From positions 248,001 to 312,000 of the forward strand of contig CBDDOO010000001.1 of assembly GCA_965231905.1 (NCBI GenBank): 64,000 nt of DNA. The letters run 5' to 3'. The first letter of the stretch is position 1. Every line of letters starts with the position of its first letter. Source of the DNA: G963663315 sp965231905. Its GTDB lineage: Bacteria > Pseudomonadota > Gammaproteobacteria > Arenicellales > Poriferihabitantaceae. The position numbers and the translations under genes are program-made. Shown one piece after another: positions 1 to 8,941 of the stretch. Below the pieces are notes generated by a model, which was given only the letters and a program-made list of their open reading frames with translations, was not told the origin of the DNA and did not search any database.

Positions 1-1
1 A

Positions 2-388
2 CTCGAATATGTTATCGCCAAAACGATTGCAGCCTTTCTGAACAGCGAAGGCGGCAATTTGTTCATCGGCATTGATGACAACCAAAGCGCGCTCGGTCTG
101 GAAGACGATATGAAAACATTGGCCAAGGGAAACATTGATGGATTTGAGCTGCATCTTTTCGGAGTGATCAAGAAATACATCGGAAGTGGTTATAGCACTC
201 ATATTAGAGTGACTTTCCCAACTTACGATGATGTTCAGATTTGTCGAATACGAGTAGATAAATGCAGCAAGCCTGTGTTTACAAAGTTCGAAGATAAGGA
301 GGATTTCTTTGTTCGATTAGGCTGTTCGTCTCAATCACTTAGCCGTGAAGAGCAAAGCGCCTACGAAAAAGAACATTGGGGAGTCTGA
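2..388 (+). CDS. AlbA_2/Schlafen-domain protein, C-terminal part (5' end outside window)
   Basis: The frame is open from base 2 and ends with TGA at 386-388, giving about 128 residues with the start off the left edge. The segment FLNSEGGNLFIGIDD followed by a GL(E)DD turn is the core of the AlbA_2 (Schlafen-type, formerly divergent AAA_4) nucleic-acid-binding domain. The tail FFVRLGCSSQSLSREE resembles the end of that domain, where related proteins have an R-x-G-x-S-T stretch and finish near an HWG-like motif, as here. Such proteins are often regulators or accessory factors near defence genes. Lying next to a restriction-modification pair fits that, but function beyond the domain is unknown. 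Confidence 0.65.
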   Translation, partial: LEYVIAKTIAAFLNSEGGNLFIGIDDNQSALGLEDDMKTLAKGNIDGFELHLFGVIKKYIGSGYSTHIRVTFPTYDDVQICRIRVDKCSKPVFTKFEDKEDFFVRLGCSSQSLSREEQSAYEKEHWGV

Positions 389-472
389 TGCTGTGATATT
401 CCAGAAATGTCCAATGGAAGATGAGTCTGTAGGATATGATATGATCAGACACGTGGAAAAAGCTACTGCACG

Positions 473-1105
473 ATGACGACATCATCCGCAAAAGATCTAT
501 CGGATTGTCTGGGTAACACAAAATTCGGGACTGTACTTGCAGACCCGCCGTGGCGTTTCGCAAATCGAACGGGCAAGGTGGCTCCTGAGCATCGCAGGCT
601 GTCTCGGTATGGTACTCTTTCCTTTGATGAGATAGCTGCACTACCGGTAGCCGAACATGTCGACGATAGGGCGCACTGCTATCTATGGGTTCCCAATGCG
701 CTTTTGCCATGGGGTTTGCAGGTTCTCGGCGCTTGGGGATTCGAATACAAGACCAATATAGTCTGGCATAAAATCCGTAAGGATGGCGGGTCGGATGGGC
801 GAGGTGTCGGATTCTACTTCCGCAACGTAACCGAGATCGTCCTCTTCGGAGTGCGAGGAAAGAGTGTCCGCACGCTCGGCCCTGGGCGTAGCCAGGTAAA
901 TTTGATGGCCAGCCGAAAGCGGGAACACTCCCGGAAGCCGGATGAGCAATATCAAATTATCGAGGATTGTAGTTGGGGGCCTTATCTGGAATTGTTTGGT
1001 CGTGGAACTCGTGAAAACTGGACAGTATGGGGCAATCAGGCAGGCTCGGATTATCAGCCAGACTGGCCGACATACGACTATAATTCTACGGTTGAGGCAC
1101 TTTGA
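473..1105 (+). CDS. MT-A70 family DNA adenine N6-methyltransferase
   Basis: The 210-residue protein carries the MT-A70 catalytic motif DPPW at residues 24-27 and the family pattern CYLWVPNALLPWGLQVLGAWGFEYKT-like stretch around 69-95, followed by the substrate-loop region near FRNVTEIVLFGVRG. The family transfers a methyl group from S-adenosylmethionine to the N6 of adenine, and bacterial members are commonly the modification half of restriction systems. The stop codon overlaps the TTG start of the downstream BglII-like endonuclease by four bases, so the two are translationally coupled. This supports a restriction-modification pair. The recognition sequence cannot be read from the protein. 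Confidence 0.85.
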   Translation: MTTSSAKDLSDCLGNTKFGTVLADPPWRFANRTGKVAPEHRRLSRYGTLSFDEIAALPVAEHVDDRAHCYLWVPNALLPWGLQVLGAWGFEYKTNIVWHKIRKDGGSDGRGVGFYFRNVTEIVLFGVRGKSVRTLGPGRSQVNLMASRKREHSRKPDEQYQIIEDCSWGPYLELFGRGTRENWTVWGNQAGSDYQPDWPTYDYNSTVEAL

Positions 1106-1836
1106 GCCTATCTGACCTGGAAGGCGCGGGTTTCGACATACAGGCCGAAAATCATGTGCTGGCAGTGCTCATCAGGGACTTTCCCGAGCCATTGGACGAG
1201 TTATGCGATGTCCTTATGGAAGTCCGAATGTCGGATGTTGAGTTGGTCAGGGGCGGTGGTGGTGAGGCTAATTTCACGCAACGCCTTCGGCGTTCCCTTA
1301 CAGATAGAGGTTGGCTTAAGCGTAATATCGTAATCAGGAAAATTGTTGACGGTGCGGAGCGTTCTGCAATCTCGCACGAAATTGATCACGTAAGGAAAAT
1401 CGGAAACGGTTCTATTGCTCTTGAAATTGAGTGGAACAACAAGGATCCGTTCTTTGACCGCGATCTTGAAAACTTTCAACGACTCCATAGTGAGGGCGCT
1501 ATCAGCGCTGGCATTGTTGTAACGCGCGGCAAGTCTCTTCAGGATAACTTGATTCAGATCGTCAAAAAGTGCGCTGCCAATCATGGCGTACGTGGTTTTG
1601 ATGACCTTGCACAGTTCGGATTGAATCCTACCCAGCGTCAGCGTCGTATGGTGCAAACTGTCGATGATGACTTCGTAACGGAGTGGGCGCGGCGATTTGT
1701 GCAGGACAAGTTTGGAAGCGCAACAACACACTGGGAAAAGTTACAAGAGCGGATCAATCGAGGCGTGGGAAATCCTTGTCCTCTCCTGATGATCGGAATA
1801 CCGGCAACTTCCGTTTATCAGGAGAGAATTGAATGA
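1102..1836 (+). CDS. BglII/BstYI-family type II restriction endonuclease
   Basis: The 244-residue product has the signature of the BglII endonuclease family: ALEIEWNNKDPFFDRDL followed by a FQRLHSEGAISAGIVVTRG-like segment. Asp95 and the Glu108-x-Glu110 pair are the likely metal-binding residues, equivalent to the D...ExQ/E arrangement of this nuclease fold. It should cut unmodified double-stranded DNA at the site protected by the upstream MT-A70 enzyme. The start is TTG at 1102 inside a TTGA overlap with the methyltransferase stop, a weak start that would keep endonuclease translation below that of the methyltransferase. No other start gives the full N-terminal domain. The family assignment is from motif recall. 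Confidence 0.72.
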   Translation: MSLSDLEGAGFDIQAENHVLAVLIRDFPEPLDELCDVLMEVRMSDVELVRGGGGEANFTQRLRRSLTDRGWLKRNIVIRKIVDGAERSAISHEIDHVRKIGNGSIALEIEWNNKDPFFDRDLENFQRLHSEGAISAGIVVTRGKSLQDNLIQIVKKCAANHGVRGFDDLAQFGLNPTQRQRRMVQTVDDDFVTEWARRFVQDKFGSATTHWEKLQERINRGVGNPCPLLMIGIPATSVYQERIE

Positions 1837-1897
1837 AGAGTATGGTGGTTACAATCCGTGATATAAAAACCAAAACATACAAGTACCGGATACGCTG

Positions 1898-2842
1898 ATG
1901 CGGCTGTTGAAAAGAATTTTGATCGCGCTGATTGTCGTGATTATTGTCATCGTGGTGATCGGGGGCGCAAAAATATACGGAAAACTGTCGAAATATCCGG
2001 AGTTTGTCGCTACTCCCCCGGTCAGGACCGTAGCTCATGACCAGCGTGTGGTGTTGTTCGCCCTGGGTGATTCCGGTTATGGAGGGGTAGCGCAGAGCGA
2101 TGTTGCCGATGCGATGGAGGAGCGATGTAAACAACAAAACCCCGATGCCTTGCTGTTGCTGGGTGACCTGATCTATCCGTCTGGTACACAAACGCTGGAG
2201 GACCCGCGTTGGGATGAATATATTTTCGACATGTATGGCAGTGAGTGTTTGCGGAGTCTCCCGATCTTTCCGGCTCTCGGCAACCATGACTATGGCGGCG
2301 ACCCGTGGCTCTTTCAAGAGGCGGACACAATCAATTCTCGCTGGTGGTTTCCGCATCGACACTACCAGATACTTTTTGAAGATCTTCTGGCGCTGTATGT
2401 GATCGATACGAACAGCCCCGTGTTCATACATACAACGCTCCCCGCGCTGGCAGACCACTCGACGCCCTGGTCCATTGCTTACGGTCATCATCCCCTCGCT
2501 TCACAGAGTAAAAGCGGTGGAAGACACCGGGGCGGAGGCCTGGGTGGAATGTTTGTCAGCCGAGCCTTATGCGATCATGTGGACACATTCCTGTCCGGGC
2601 ATGCTCATCATCTGGAACACCTGGATATCGATGACTGTCAGGCGGATCAGTTCATTTCAGGGGGAGGCGGAGCGCCATTGTCTCCATTCAGGGAAAATCC
2701 GGAGTACCATTTCGGGGCGAGCGTGTATGGTTTCCTGGAGATCGAAGTGGAGCCGGAAACGATGGCGTTCCGGTTTATATCAACCGATCACACGATCCTT
2801 TACGAACACTACAAACGAAACCAGGCGGTTGCGCCTGAATGA
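1898..2842 (+). CDS. Membrane-anchored calcineurin-like metallophosphoesterase (purple acid phosphatase-like)
   Basis: The 314-residue protein begins with two basic residues and a strongly hydrophobic helix (residues about 5-23), so it is probably anchored in the inner membrane with the catalytic domain in the periplasm. The metallophosphoesterase motifs occur in order: GDSG (57-60), GDLIY (89-93), GNHDYGG (128-134), YGHHPL (about 194-199) and SGHAHHLE (about 232-239). These residues bind a dinuclear metal centre that hydrolyses phosphate esters. The GDSG and GNHDYGG forms resemble tartrate-resistant/purple acid phosphatases. It is separated by 150 bases from the qmo cluster downstream, so a functional link is not indicated. 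The substrate is unknown. Confidence 0.82.
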   Translation: MRLLKRILIALIVVIIVIVVIGGAKIYGKLSKYPEFVATPPVRTVAHDQRVVLFALGDSGYGGVAQSDVADAMEERCKQQNPDALLLLGDLIYPSGTQTLEDPRWDEYIFDMYGSECLRSLPIFPALGNHDYGGDPWLFQEADTINSRWWFPHRHYQILFEDLLALYVIDTNSPVFIHTTLPALADHSTPWSIAYGHHPLASQSKSGGRHRGGGLGGMFVSRALCDHVDTFLSGHAHHLEHLDIDDCQADQFISGGGGAPLSPFRENPEYHFGASVYGFLEIEVEPETMAFRFISTDHTILYEHYKRNQAVAPE

Positions 2843-2947
2843 TATCCGGGGAAATACATATTCTCTATTGCTGTATTGGAAATACTTGTGGGAACAAGCC
2901 GGTCGCTTCACTGGTCTATTGTATGAGAAACCCGTATAGTCAAGAGT

Positions 2948-2953
2948 TATAAT
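2948..2953 (+). promoter_or_regulatory. Perfect -10 hexamer upstream of qmoA
   Basis: A consensus TATAAT lies 38 bases before the qmoA start codon in the 148-base gap after the phosphoesterase. No good -35 hexamer is found at 16-18 bases distance, so this would be a -10-driven or activator-dependent promoter. It is the only obvious promoter element for the qmoAB-hdrCB cluster. Confidence 0.35.
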
Positions 2954-2990
2954 TACCAGCCCCGGTTTTTCAGGCGAATCAACCATAGTC

Positions 2991-4283
2991 ATGAACGATA
3001 TCATTGCCACAAATGAAACCATCCTGGTTGTCGGCGGTGGCATCAGCGGCATCACTACCGCCCTCGAAGCCGCTGAATGCGGAAAGGATGTCATTCTTGT
3101 CGAAAAAAATCCGGCGCTCGGTGGACGGGTTTCCCAGCTCTACAAGTACTTCCCCAAGCTCTGCCGCCCCAGCTGCGGGCAGGAAATCAATTTCCGCAGG
3201 ATCAAGGCGAACCGGCGCTTGCGGATTCTGACCATGGCGGAAGTGGAAACCCTGAGCGGATACGCGGGAGACTATACCGCAACCATCCGGATTCATCCGC
3301 GCTATGTGAAGGAAAACTGTACGGCCTGTGGCAGTTGCGCAAAAGCGGTAGACGCCGAAATTGACGATCCTCACAATTACGGACTCAGTAAAATCAAGGC
3401 GGCCTACCTGCCCCATAACATGGCTTATCCCCAGCGCTATGTTCTCGACCCGTCCATCGTCGGCAATGAACAGGGGGAGAAGGCTAAAGCCGCCTGCCCG
3501 GTGGATGCGATTGACCTGGAAATGCGGGAGCAGACGATTGATGTCAAATGCGGCGCTGTCGTATTCGCCACCGGCTGGCGACCTTATGACGCCGCCCGTA
3601 TAGAGCCCTACGGCTATGAGCGATACGAAGACGTCATTACCAGTGTCGAACTTGAACGGATGATGGATCCTTACGGGCCGACTGGTGGCAAGCTGGTCAG
3701 GCCTTCCAACAAAGAGCCCGCGAAGGACATTGCCTTTATTCAATGCGCCGGTTCGCGTGACCGCAACCACTTGTCGCATTGTTCGAGAATCTGTTGCATG
3801 GCTTCATTGAAACAAAGTACCTATATCGGCGAACAGTTCGGTAACGACGAAAGCGCCAGGGCGACGATTTACTATATCGACATCCGCACCATCGACCGGT
3901 TTGAGGATTTCGAGAAGAAAGTGCGGGCGGATGAGAAAGTGCATTTTATCAAATCCAAGGTCGCCAGTATCGCCAGAGACCCGAAAACCGGCAAACCGGT
4001 TTTGCAAGGTGTCGATACCCATGGTTACAAACGATATGAAAATCCGCATGATCTGGTGGTGCTGGCAGTCGGAATGGAGCCGAACCTGGATTTCCGGTCG
4101 GTGATCAACACCGAGCATGGTCTGAGTGTCGATACCAGTGGTTTCATCGAGTTGGACCCCGCCAATGGCGGTGTTTTTGGATCCGGCTGCGCAACCAACC
4201 CCCTGGACGTGAATCGGTCTGTGCAGAGCGCGACCGCTGCGGCGCTGCGCGCGATCCAGGTGGTCAATACCGTGTCCGTGTAA
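2991..4283 (+). CDS. qmoA: QmoA/HdrA-like FAD protein of a quinone-interacting oxidoreductase
   Basis: The 430-residue protein begins with an FAD-binding Rossmann motif (VVGGGISGITTALEA, residues 13-27, then VILVEK) typical of HdrA and QmoA. It has a partial iron-sulfur binding stretch (ENCTACGSCAKAV, with ACPVDAIDL further on) and an RICCMASLKQ segment seen in HdrA-type proteins. The length matches QmoA of sulfur-metabolising bacteria. QmoABC passes electrons between the quinone pool and APS reductase; in sulfur oxidisers the flow is toward quinone. It is followed after six bases by qmoB. No aprBA genes lie in the window, so the assignment to the APS pathway rests on the homology class and gene order. 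Confidence 0.82.
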   Translation: MNDIIATNETILVVGGGISGITTALEAAECGKDVILVEKNPALGGRVSQLYKYFPKLCRPSCGQEINFRRIKANRRLRILTMAEVETLSGYAGDYTATIRIHPRYVKENCTACGSCAKAVDAEIDDPHNYGLSKIKAAYLPHNMAYPQRYVLDPSIVGNEQGEKAKAACPVDAIDLEMREQTIDVKCGAVVFATGWRPYDAARIEPYGYERYEDVITSVELERMMDPYGPTGGKLVRPSNKEPAKDIAFIQCAGSRDRNHLSHCSRICCMASLKQSTYIGEQFGNDESARATIYYIDIRTIDRFEDFEKKVRADEKVHFIKSKVASIARDPKTGKPVLQGVDTHGYKRYENPHDLVVLAVGMEPNLDFRSVINTEHGLSVDTSGFIELDPANGGVFGSGCATNPLDVNRSVQSATAAALRAIQVVNTVSV

Positions 4284-4289
4284 CAGGAA

Positions 4290-6530
4290 ATGTCGGACGC
4301 GATGAAAACAGCGGCGTATATCTGCAAAGGCTGCGGCCTGGGGGAGCGGCTGGATATCGACCAGTTGGTGGATATTGCCGGGTCGCAGGGCGGCGCCGAC
4401 ATTGCCAGATGCCATGATTATCTGTGCAGCGGCGATGGCCTGTCATTGATTCGCCGGGATATTGAAGACCAGGGCGTAACCCATGTTGTGTTGGGGGCCT
4501 GCTCCAGGAGGGCGAAAACCGAGGCATTCAACATGGAAGACGTGGCCGTTGCCAGGGCGAATCTGCGGGAAGGGGTGATCTGGAGTCAACCGGATACCCC
4601 GGAGGCCAGAGAGTTGACCCAGGATATGGCGGACGACTATGTGCGTATGGCCTGTACCGAAATCAAATTCATGAAGCAGCCCGCTTCCAATCCCGCGCGC
4701 GGCGCGAACAAGCGGATACTGGTTGTCGGCGGTGGCATCAGCGGCATCACCGTTGCGCTGGAAGCGGCCAAAGCCGATTACGAGGTGTTGCTGGTCGAGA
4801 AAAAGGCCGCTTTGGGGGGATGGACGAAGGATTTCCATCGTGTTTTGCCATCCAGGGAGCCGCATACGGAGCCACAGATGAGTCCTCTCGGGGAATGGAT
4901 CAGCCAGGTTGAAACCGAGACTAACATCACGGTGTTCCTGAATGCCACAGTCACCCGGACCAGCGGTTCTCCCGGACAGTTCAGCGCCGATATTTCCACG
5001 GAAAGCGGATCAACCAGTACCGAAAATGTCGGCGCTATCGTACAGGCCAGCGGTTTCACCCGCTATGACGCCAGCCAGTTGCCCGAGTTCGGTTATGGTC
5101 AGACTGCCGACGTAGTGGATCAGACTGAACTGGAGGCCCTGGCTCGCGCGGCGAATGGCAAGGCGATCACGCGGCCTTCCGATGGCAAGCCGGTCGAGAG
5201 TGTGGTATTCGTACAGTGCGCCGGGCAACGCTCTGACAAACCGGGTCATCTGCCGTATTGCTCCGGTTATTGTTGCAACGTCAGCATCAAGCAGGCGATG
5301 TATTTCAAGGATCAGAATCCCGATGTTGATACCCACGTAATCTACAGTGACCTGCGTGTGCCTGGCAATGGCGAGGATTTCTACCGTTCCGCGCAACTAA
5401 AGGGCGTGATCTTCACCAACGGCACGATTGATTCGGTGAGCGAGGCCGCAGTTCAATCCGGTTCGGGACAACTTGACGTAGTATTGCAGGATCATATTCT
5501 GGATCAGGAGGTGACTATCCAGTCCGATCTGGTGGTTCTGGCAACCGGGCAGATTCCGAATTCCGGGATCGATATCAGCGCCCCCGCCGACTCCGGGGCC
5601 AACGGCGGTCAGGTCAGGGTGAACGTCGATTCAATCCTGAATCTCGACTATCGGCAGGGGCCGGATATGCCCCACCTGAAACATGGTTTCAGCGACTCGC
5701 ATTTTATCTGCTTTCCTTATGAAACCCGTCGAACCGGTATTTACAGTTGTGGCCCGGTGCGCCGGCCTATGGACATCGTCCAGTCTGTTGAAGACGCCAC
5801 CGGCGCCGCGATGAAAGCCATACAGGCGGTGGAAGGGGCTGCAATGGGTCGCGCGGCCCACCCAAGATCGGGAGATTTGTCTTACCCTTCTTTTCGTCGT
5901 GAAGGTTGTACACAATGCAAGCGCTGTACCGTCGAGTGCCCGTTTGGCGCGATTGATGAAGATCAGACCGGTTACCCCGTTTTCAATGAATCCCGCTGCC
6001 GGCGATGTGGCACCTGTATGGGCGCCTGTCCGGTTCGGGTCATTTCCTTTGAAAACTATTCAGTCGATACCGTGGGCCAGCAGATCAAAAACATCGATAT
6101 GCCCGATGAATTTGATGAGAAACCGCGAATTCTGATTCTGGCCTGCGAGAATGACGCTTATCCGGCATTGGACATGGCGGGCCACAATCGGATCGAATAC
6201 AATGCGTTTGTGCGTGTCGTGCCGATTCGTTGCTTAGGCTCGGTCAATCTGATCTGGATAACCGATGCGTTGAATTCCGGATTTGATGGTATCATGTTGA
6301 TGGGCTGCAAAAAAGGCGAGGACTATCAGTGTCATTTCGTCGACGGCTCCAGATTGGCCCACGAGCGTATGAGCAAGGTCGATGATACTCTGAGTCAGTT
6401 GCAGCTTGAACCGGAGCGGGTGCAGACGTATGAAGTGGAAATTACCGACATTGATCGTGTGCCCCGGCTGATCAATGAATACGCGGCGCGAATTGACGAA
6501 ATCGGCATGAATCCATTCAAGGGCTTTTAG
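4290..6530 (+). CDS. qmoB: QmoB/HdrA-like flavoprotein with two [4Fe-4S] sites and MvhD-type C-terminus
   Basis: The 746-residue product has an N-terminal segment with CKGCGLG, a second FAD Rossmann fold (VVGGGISGITVALEAAK at about residues 147-163), an 8Fe ferredoxin module (CTQCKRCTVECP and CRRCGTCMGACP, residues about 540-580) and a C-terminal MvhD/FrhD-like domain (ILILACEND, RCLGSVN, LMGCKKGEDYQC). This domain order is that of QmoB. It should form an electron-bifurcating or confurcating type flavoprotein unit with QmoA in the cytoplasm, at the membrane face of the complex. The gene is tightly spaced to qmoA (6 bases) and to hdrC (4 bases). Confidence 0.85.
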   Translation: MSDAMKTAAYICKGCGLGERLDIDQLVDIAGSQGGADIARCHDYLCSGDGLSLIRRDIEDQGVTHVVLGACSRRAKTEAFNMEDVAVARANLREGVIWSQPDTPEARELTQDMADDYVRMACTEIKFMKQPASNPARGANKRILVVGGGISGITVALEAAKADYEVLLVEKKAALGGWTKDFHRVLPSREPHTEPQMSPLGEWISQVETETNITVFLNATVTRTSGSPGQFSADISTESGSTSTENVGAIVQASGFTRYDASQLPEFGYGQTADVVDQTELEALARAANGKAITRPSDGKPVESVVFVQCAGQRSDKPGHLPYCSGYCCNVSIKQAMYFKDQNPDVDTHVIYSDLRVPGNGEDFYRSAQLKGVIFTNGTIDSVSEAAVQSGSGQLDVVLQDHILDQEVTIQSDLVVLATGQIPNSGIDISAPADSGANGGQVRVNVDSILNLDYRQGPDMPHLKHGFSDSHFICFPYETRRTGIYSCGPVRRPMDIVQSVEDATGAAMKAIQAVEGAAMGRAAHPRSGDLSYPSFRREGCTQCKRCTVECPFGAIDEDQTGYPVFNESRCRRCGTCMGACPVRVISFENYSVDTVGQQIKNIDMPDEFDEKPRILILACENDAYPALDMAGHNRIEYNAFVRVVPIRCLGSVNLIWITDALNSGFDGIMLMGCKKGEDYQCHFVDGSRLAHERMSKVDDTLSQLQLEPERVQTYEVEITDIDRVPRLINEYAARIDEIGMNPFKGF

Positions 6531-6534
6531 CGCC

Positions 6535-7173
6535 ATGTATCCCGCTACAGCGCCATCCGATGCCAATACGGCGATGATCGAGAAATATCGAAACAGTTTC
6601 TTGAGGGAAGTCGAGGCCAATGTCGAGGAAGGGGACTGGGTGAAAATGTGCATGCAGTGCGGGGTCTGTTCCGGTTCTTGCCCGCTGGGAAATGCCTGGG
6701 ACCACCCGCCGCAGGAGCTGTTCATGATGATCCGCGCGGGGCAGCGCGAAGAGGTGCTCACCAGCGAGTCCATGTGGATGTGCACTTCCTGTTACAACTG
6801 TATTGTGCGCTGCCCGAGGGGTCTTCCGATCACCCATATCATGCACGGCCTGGCGAACTACGCCAATCGACTCGGCCTCGCGCCCAAAATGAACCCGACC
6901 AGGCGATTCGCCAAAATTTTCTGGGACAATATCAGTACCACCGGCCGGGTCAATGAAACCCGATTGTCCATCAAGCTGTATTTCATGAATGGTTTTCGAC
7001 AGGGAATCAAAACCGTCTTCGCGATGCGAAACGTAGGAATCGGAATGATGCTGACCCGCCGCCTCAATCCTTTCGGACTTTTCCGGTCTGGCGGGATCCA
7101 GCAAAAATCCCAGCTTCAGCAGATGCTCAAAAAGGCTTACGAGATCGAGGACAAACGCAAGGGATTCAATTAG
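6535..7173 (+). CDS. hdrC: HdrC-like [4Fe-4S] electron-transfer subunit
   Basis: The 212-residue protein has two classical cysteine clusters, CMQCGVCSGSCPLG (residues about 40-53) and CTSCYNCIVRCPRG (about 82-95), each able to hold one [4Fe-4S] cluster, followed by a mostly helical tail. This is the layout of HdrC, the ferredoxin-like subunit of heterodisulfide reductase. In the standard quinone-interacting complex the third gene is qmoC, a fusion of an HdrC-like domain with a cytochrome b-like membrane part. Here no membrane helices are present, so qmoC is replaced by separate hdrC and hdrB genes, an arrangement known from some sulfate reducers and sulfur oxidisers. Confidence 0.85.
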   Translation: MYPATAPSDANTAMIEKYRNSFLREVEANVEEGDWVKMCMQCGVCSGSCPLGNAWDHPPQELFMMIRAGQREEVLTSESMWMCTSCYNCIVRCPRGLPITHIMHGLANYANRLGLAPKMNPTRRFAKIFWDNISTTGRVNETRLSIKLYFMNGFRQGIKTVFAMRNVGIGMMLTRRLNPFGLFRSGGIQQKSQLQQMLKKAYEIEDKRKGFN

Positions 7174-7190
7174 AATGAGGATTGGTTCAA

Positions 7191-8102
7191 ATGGCTAGAA
7201 AAGAATATTCGTTTTACCCGGGTTGCTCTTCAGAACGCAATTCGTCCGCCTCCAACTACATGGTATCCGTGGAATCCATGTGCAAGACCCTGGATATCAA
7301 GCTGAACGAGATCCCCGACTGGAATTGTTGTGGGGCATCTGTTGGTTATGGCGAAGGCGGGGAGTTGCCCCGTCATGTGATGAATGCGAGAAACATCGCC
7401 CTGTCCCAGCAACACAATACCGGTCAGGATATCGTGGCCACCTGTGCCGCCTGCTGGCTCGGCGCCAAAGAGTCGGTGGAGCGACTGTCAAAATCGGATC
7501 AACTGCTGGCAGATACCCAAAACATTCTGGCCGATGCCGGACTCAAGGTGGACATCACCAAAGATACCGCCAGGGGGGTTCGTCACATGGTTGAAGTGCT
7601 GATCGAGGATTTCGGTTACGATGAGCTGGAAGCGCCTGTTAAAAAGCCACTGGATGGATTGAAAATCGCAGGCTATGTCGGCTGTCAGACTAACCGCCCG
7701 TTCGGCATTGACGGCGAGTCGTTCGAGAATCCCAAATACCTGGATAAAATGGTGGAGACCATGGGCGCCGAAGCGGCGGATAAATATGAGCAGAAAGTCA
7801 CCTGCTGCGGTGGCGCTCTGGCCTTCTCCGAGCCTGAGAAGAGTCAGGCCCAGATAAAGGAAATTGTGGAATCGGCTTATGATCACGATGCCGACATGAT
7901 CGTTACCCCCTGCCCGGTTTGCCAGATGAACGTCGAGGTTTACCAGGAACAGATCAACAAGACCTACAACACGAAATTCAAAATGCCGGTGGTCTATTAC
8001 AGCCAGTTGATGACGGTGGCTTACGGTGGCAGCGCCAAAGAAGCCGGCCTTAATGGCCAGGTGATCAGAGCGAAGAAGCTGGAAGAAATCGCAGCGAGAT
8101 AG
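7191..8102 (+). CDS. hdrB: HdrB-like subunit with two CCG cysteine-rich domains
   Basis: The product (303 residues from ATG at 7191) contains two CCG domains, CCGASVGYGEG with CAACWLGA downstream, and CCGGALAFSEP with PCPVCQMNVE downstream, as in heterodisulfide reductase subunit B, where they bind non-cubane [4Fe-4S] clusters. The FYPGCSSERN N-terminus also fits. A TTG start nine bases upstream is in frame, but ATG at 7191 has the better-spaced GAGG ribosome site at 7177-7180 and is preferred. With hdrC it presumably supplies the thiol/disulfide or quinone-linked module of the Qmo-type complex. The true redox partner cannot be told from sequence. Confidence 0.85.
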   Translation: MARKEYSFYPGCSSERNSSASNYMVSVESMCKTLDIKLNEIPDWNCCGASVGYGEGGELPRHVMNARNIALSQQHNTGQDIVATCAACWLGAKESVERLSKSDQLLADTQNILADAGLKVDITKDTARGVRHMVEVLIEDFGYDELEAPVKKPLDGLKIAGYVGCQTNRPFGIDGESFENPKYLDKMVETMGAEAADKYEQKVTCCGGALAFSEPEKSQAQIKEIVESAYDHDADMIVTPCPVCQMNVEVYQEQINKTYNTKFKMPVVYYSQLMTVAYGGSAKEAGLNGQVIRAKKLEEIAAR

Positions 8103-8120
8103 CCCAGCGGCCCCCAACCC

Positions 8121-8837
8121 ATGAATCTTCTCGTATTTCAGCATATAGACTGTGAACATCCCGGAATTTTGAGGGATTTTCTCAGGCAGGACGGGATTGG
8201 GTGGCATGCGGTGGAACTGGACGCCGGTGATCCGATTCCTGAACTTGAGCGTTACGATGCGCTGTGGGTGATGGGTGGTCCGATGGATGTATGGGACGTC
8301 GATCAGAATCCCTGGATGATCGCCGAGAAACAGGCCATTCGTAAATGGGTAAACGACTTGAACAAGCCTTTCCTGGGTTTGTGTCTGGGGCACCAGCTTC
8401 TGGCCGATGCGCTTGGCGGCACCTGCGGGCCGCAAAATCCGCCTGAAATTGGCGTAATGGAGGTGGAACTGACCGAAGAAGGCGAGTCGGACCCGATTTT
8501 CTCGAATATGCCGACTATCCAGAAATGCCTGCAATGGCATTCGGTCTGTGTTGCCCAGCCACCGGAAAACGCCACCGTCCTGGCTTCTTCCGACTTATGC
8601 CGTGTGCAGGCGATGCGGGTCGGTGATCGAGCCTGGTCCATGCAGTATCATGTCGAGATTGAGCCGGACACGGTCAGCAACTGGAGTGAAATTCCGGCTT
8701 ACCGGCAGGCGCTGGAAAATTCCTTAGGGTCGACTGGTTTGAAGAATATCAAGGCAGACAGCGACGCCAGCATGGATTCCTTTGCCCGAAACGCCAGACA
8801 GCTTTACGATAACTTCATGTCATTGTGCCGGGGGTGA
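8121..8837 (+). CDS. Class I glutamine amidotransferase domain protein
   Basis: The 238-residue protein is a free-standing class I GATase domain. The nucleophile elbow is GLCLGHQ with Cys88, and the catalytic His-x-Glu is in YHVEIE near residue 178. The oxyanion region MGGPMDVWD also matches. It should hydrolyse glutamine or act on a related gamma-glutamyl compound; similar stand-alone domains are annotated as GMP synthase-like or gamma-glutamyl hydrolase-like proteins. It follows hdrB after 18 bases and may be co-transcribed, but no link to sulfur metabolism is evident. The acceptor substrate is unknown. Confidence 0.8.
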   Translation: MNLLVFQHIDCEHPGILRDFLRQDGIGWHAVELDAGDPIPELERYDALWVMGGPMDVWDVDQNPWMIAEKQAIRKWVNDLNKPFLGLCLGHQLLADALGGTCGPQNPPEIGVMEVELTEEGESDPIFSNMPTIQKCLQWHSVCVAQPPENATVLASSDLCRVQAMRVGDRAWSMQYHVEIEPDTVSNWSEIPAYRQALENSLGSTGLKNIKADSDASMDSFARNARQLYDNFMSLCRG

Positions 8838-8941
8838 GGAGGACAAGGTTGCGCTACGATAGTTTTTTAGTTAATTTGGCAAAACCGTCAATAATTGGCG
8901 ATTACACTGGAAAGGTCTAATGTCTGTAGTAGCAAAAAATC

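Noticed and set aside
2991..8837. Search for aprBA, sat or qmoC next to the Qmo/Hdr genes
   Set aside because: None is encoded in the window; the flanking genes are a phosphoesterase and an amidotransferase.
8838..8941. TTGGCA at 8876-8881 as a -35 of the restriction operon
   Set aside because: No acceptable -10 at 16-18 bases; the promoter could not be placed with confidence.
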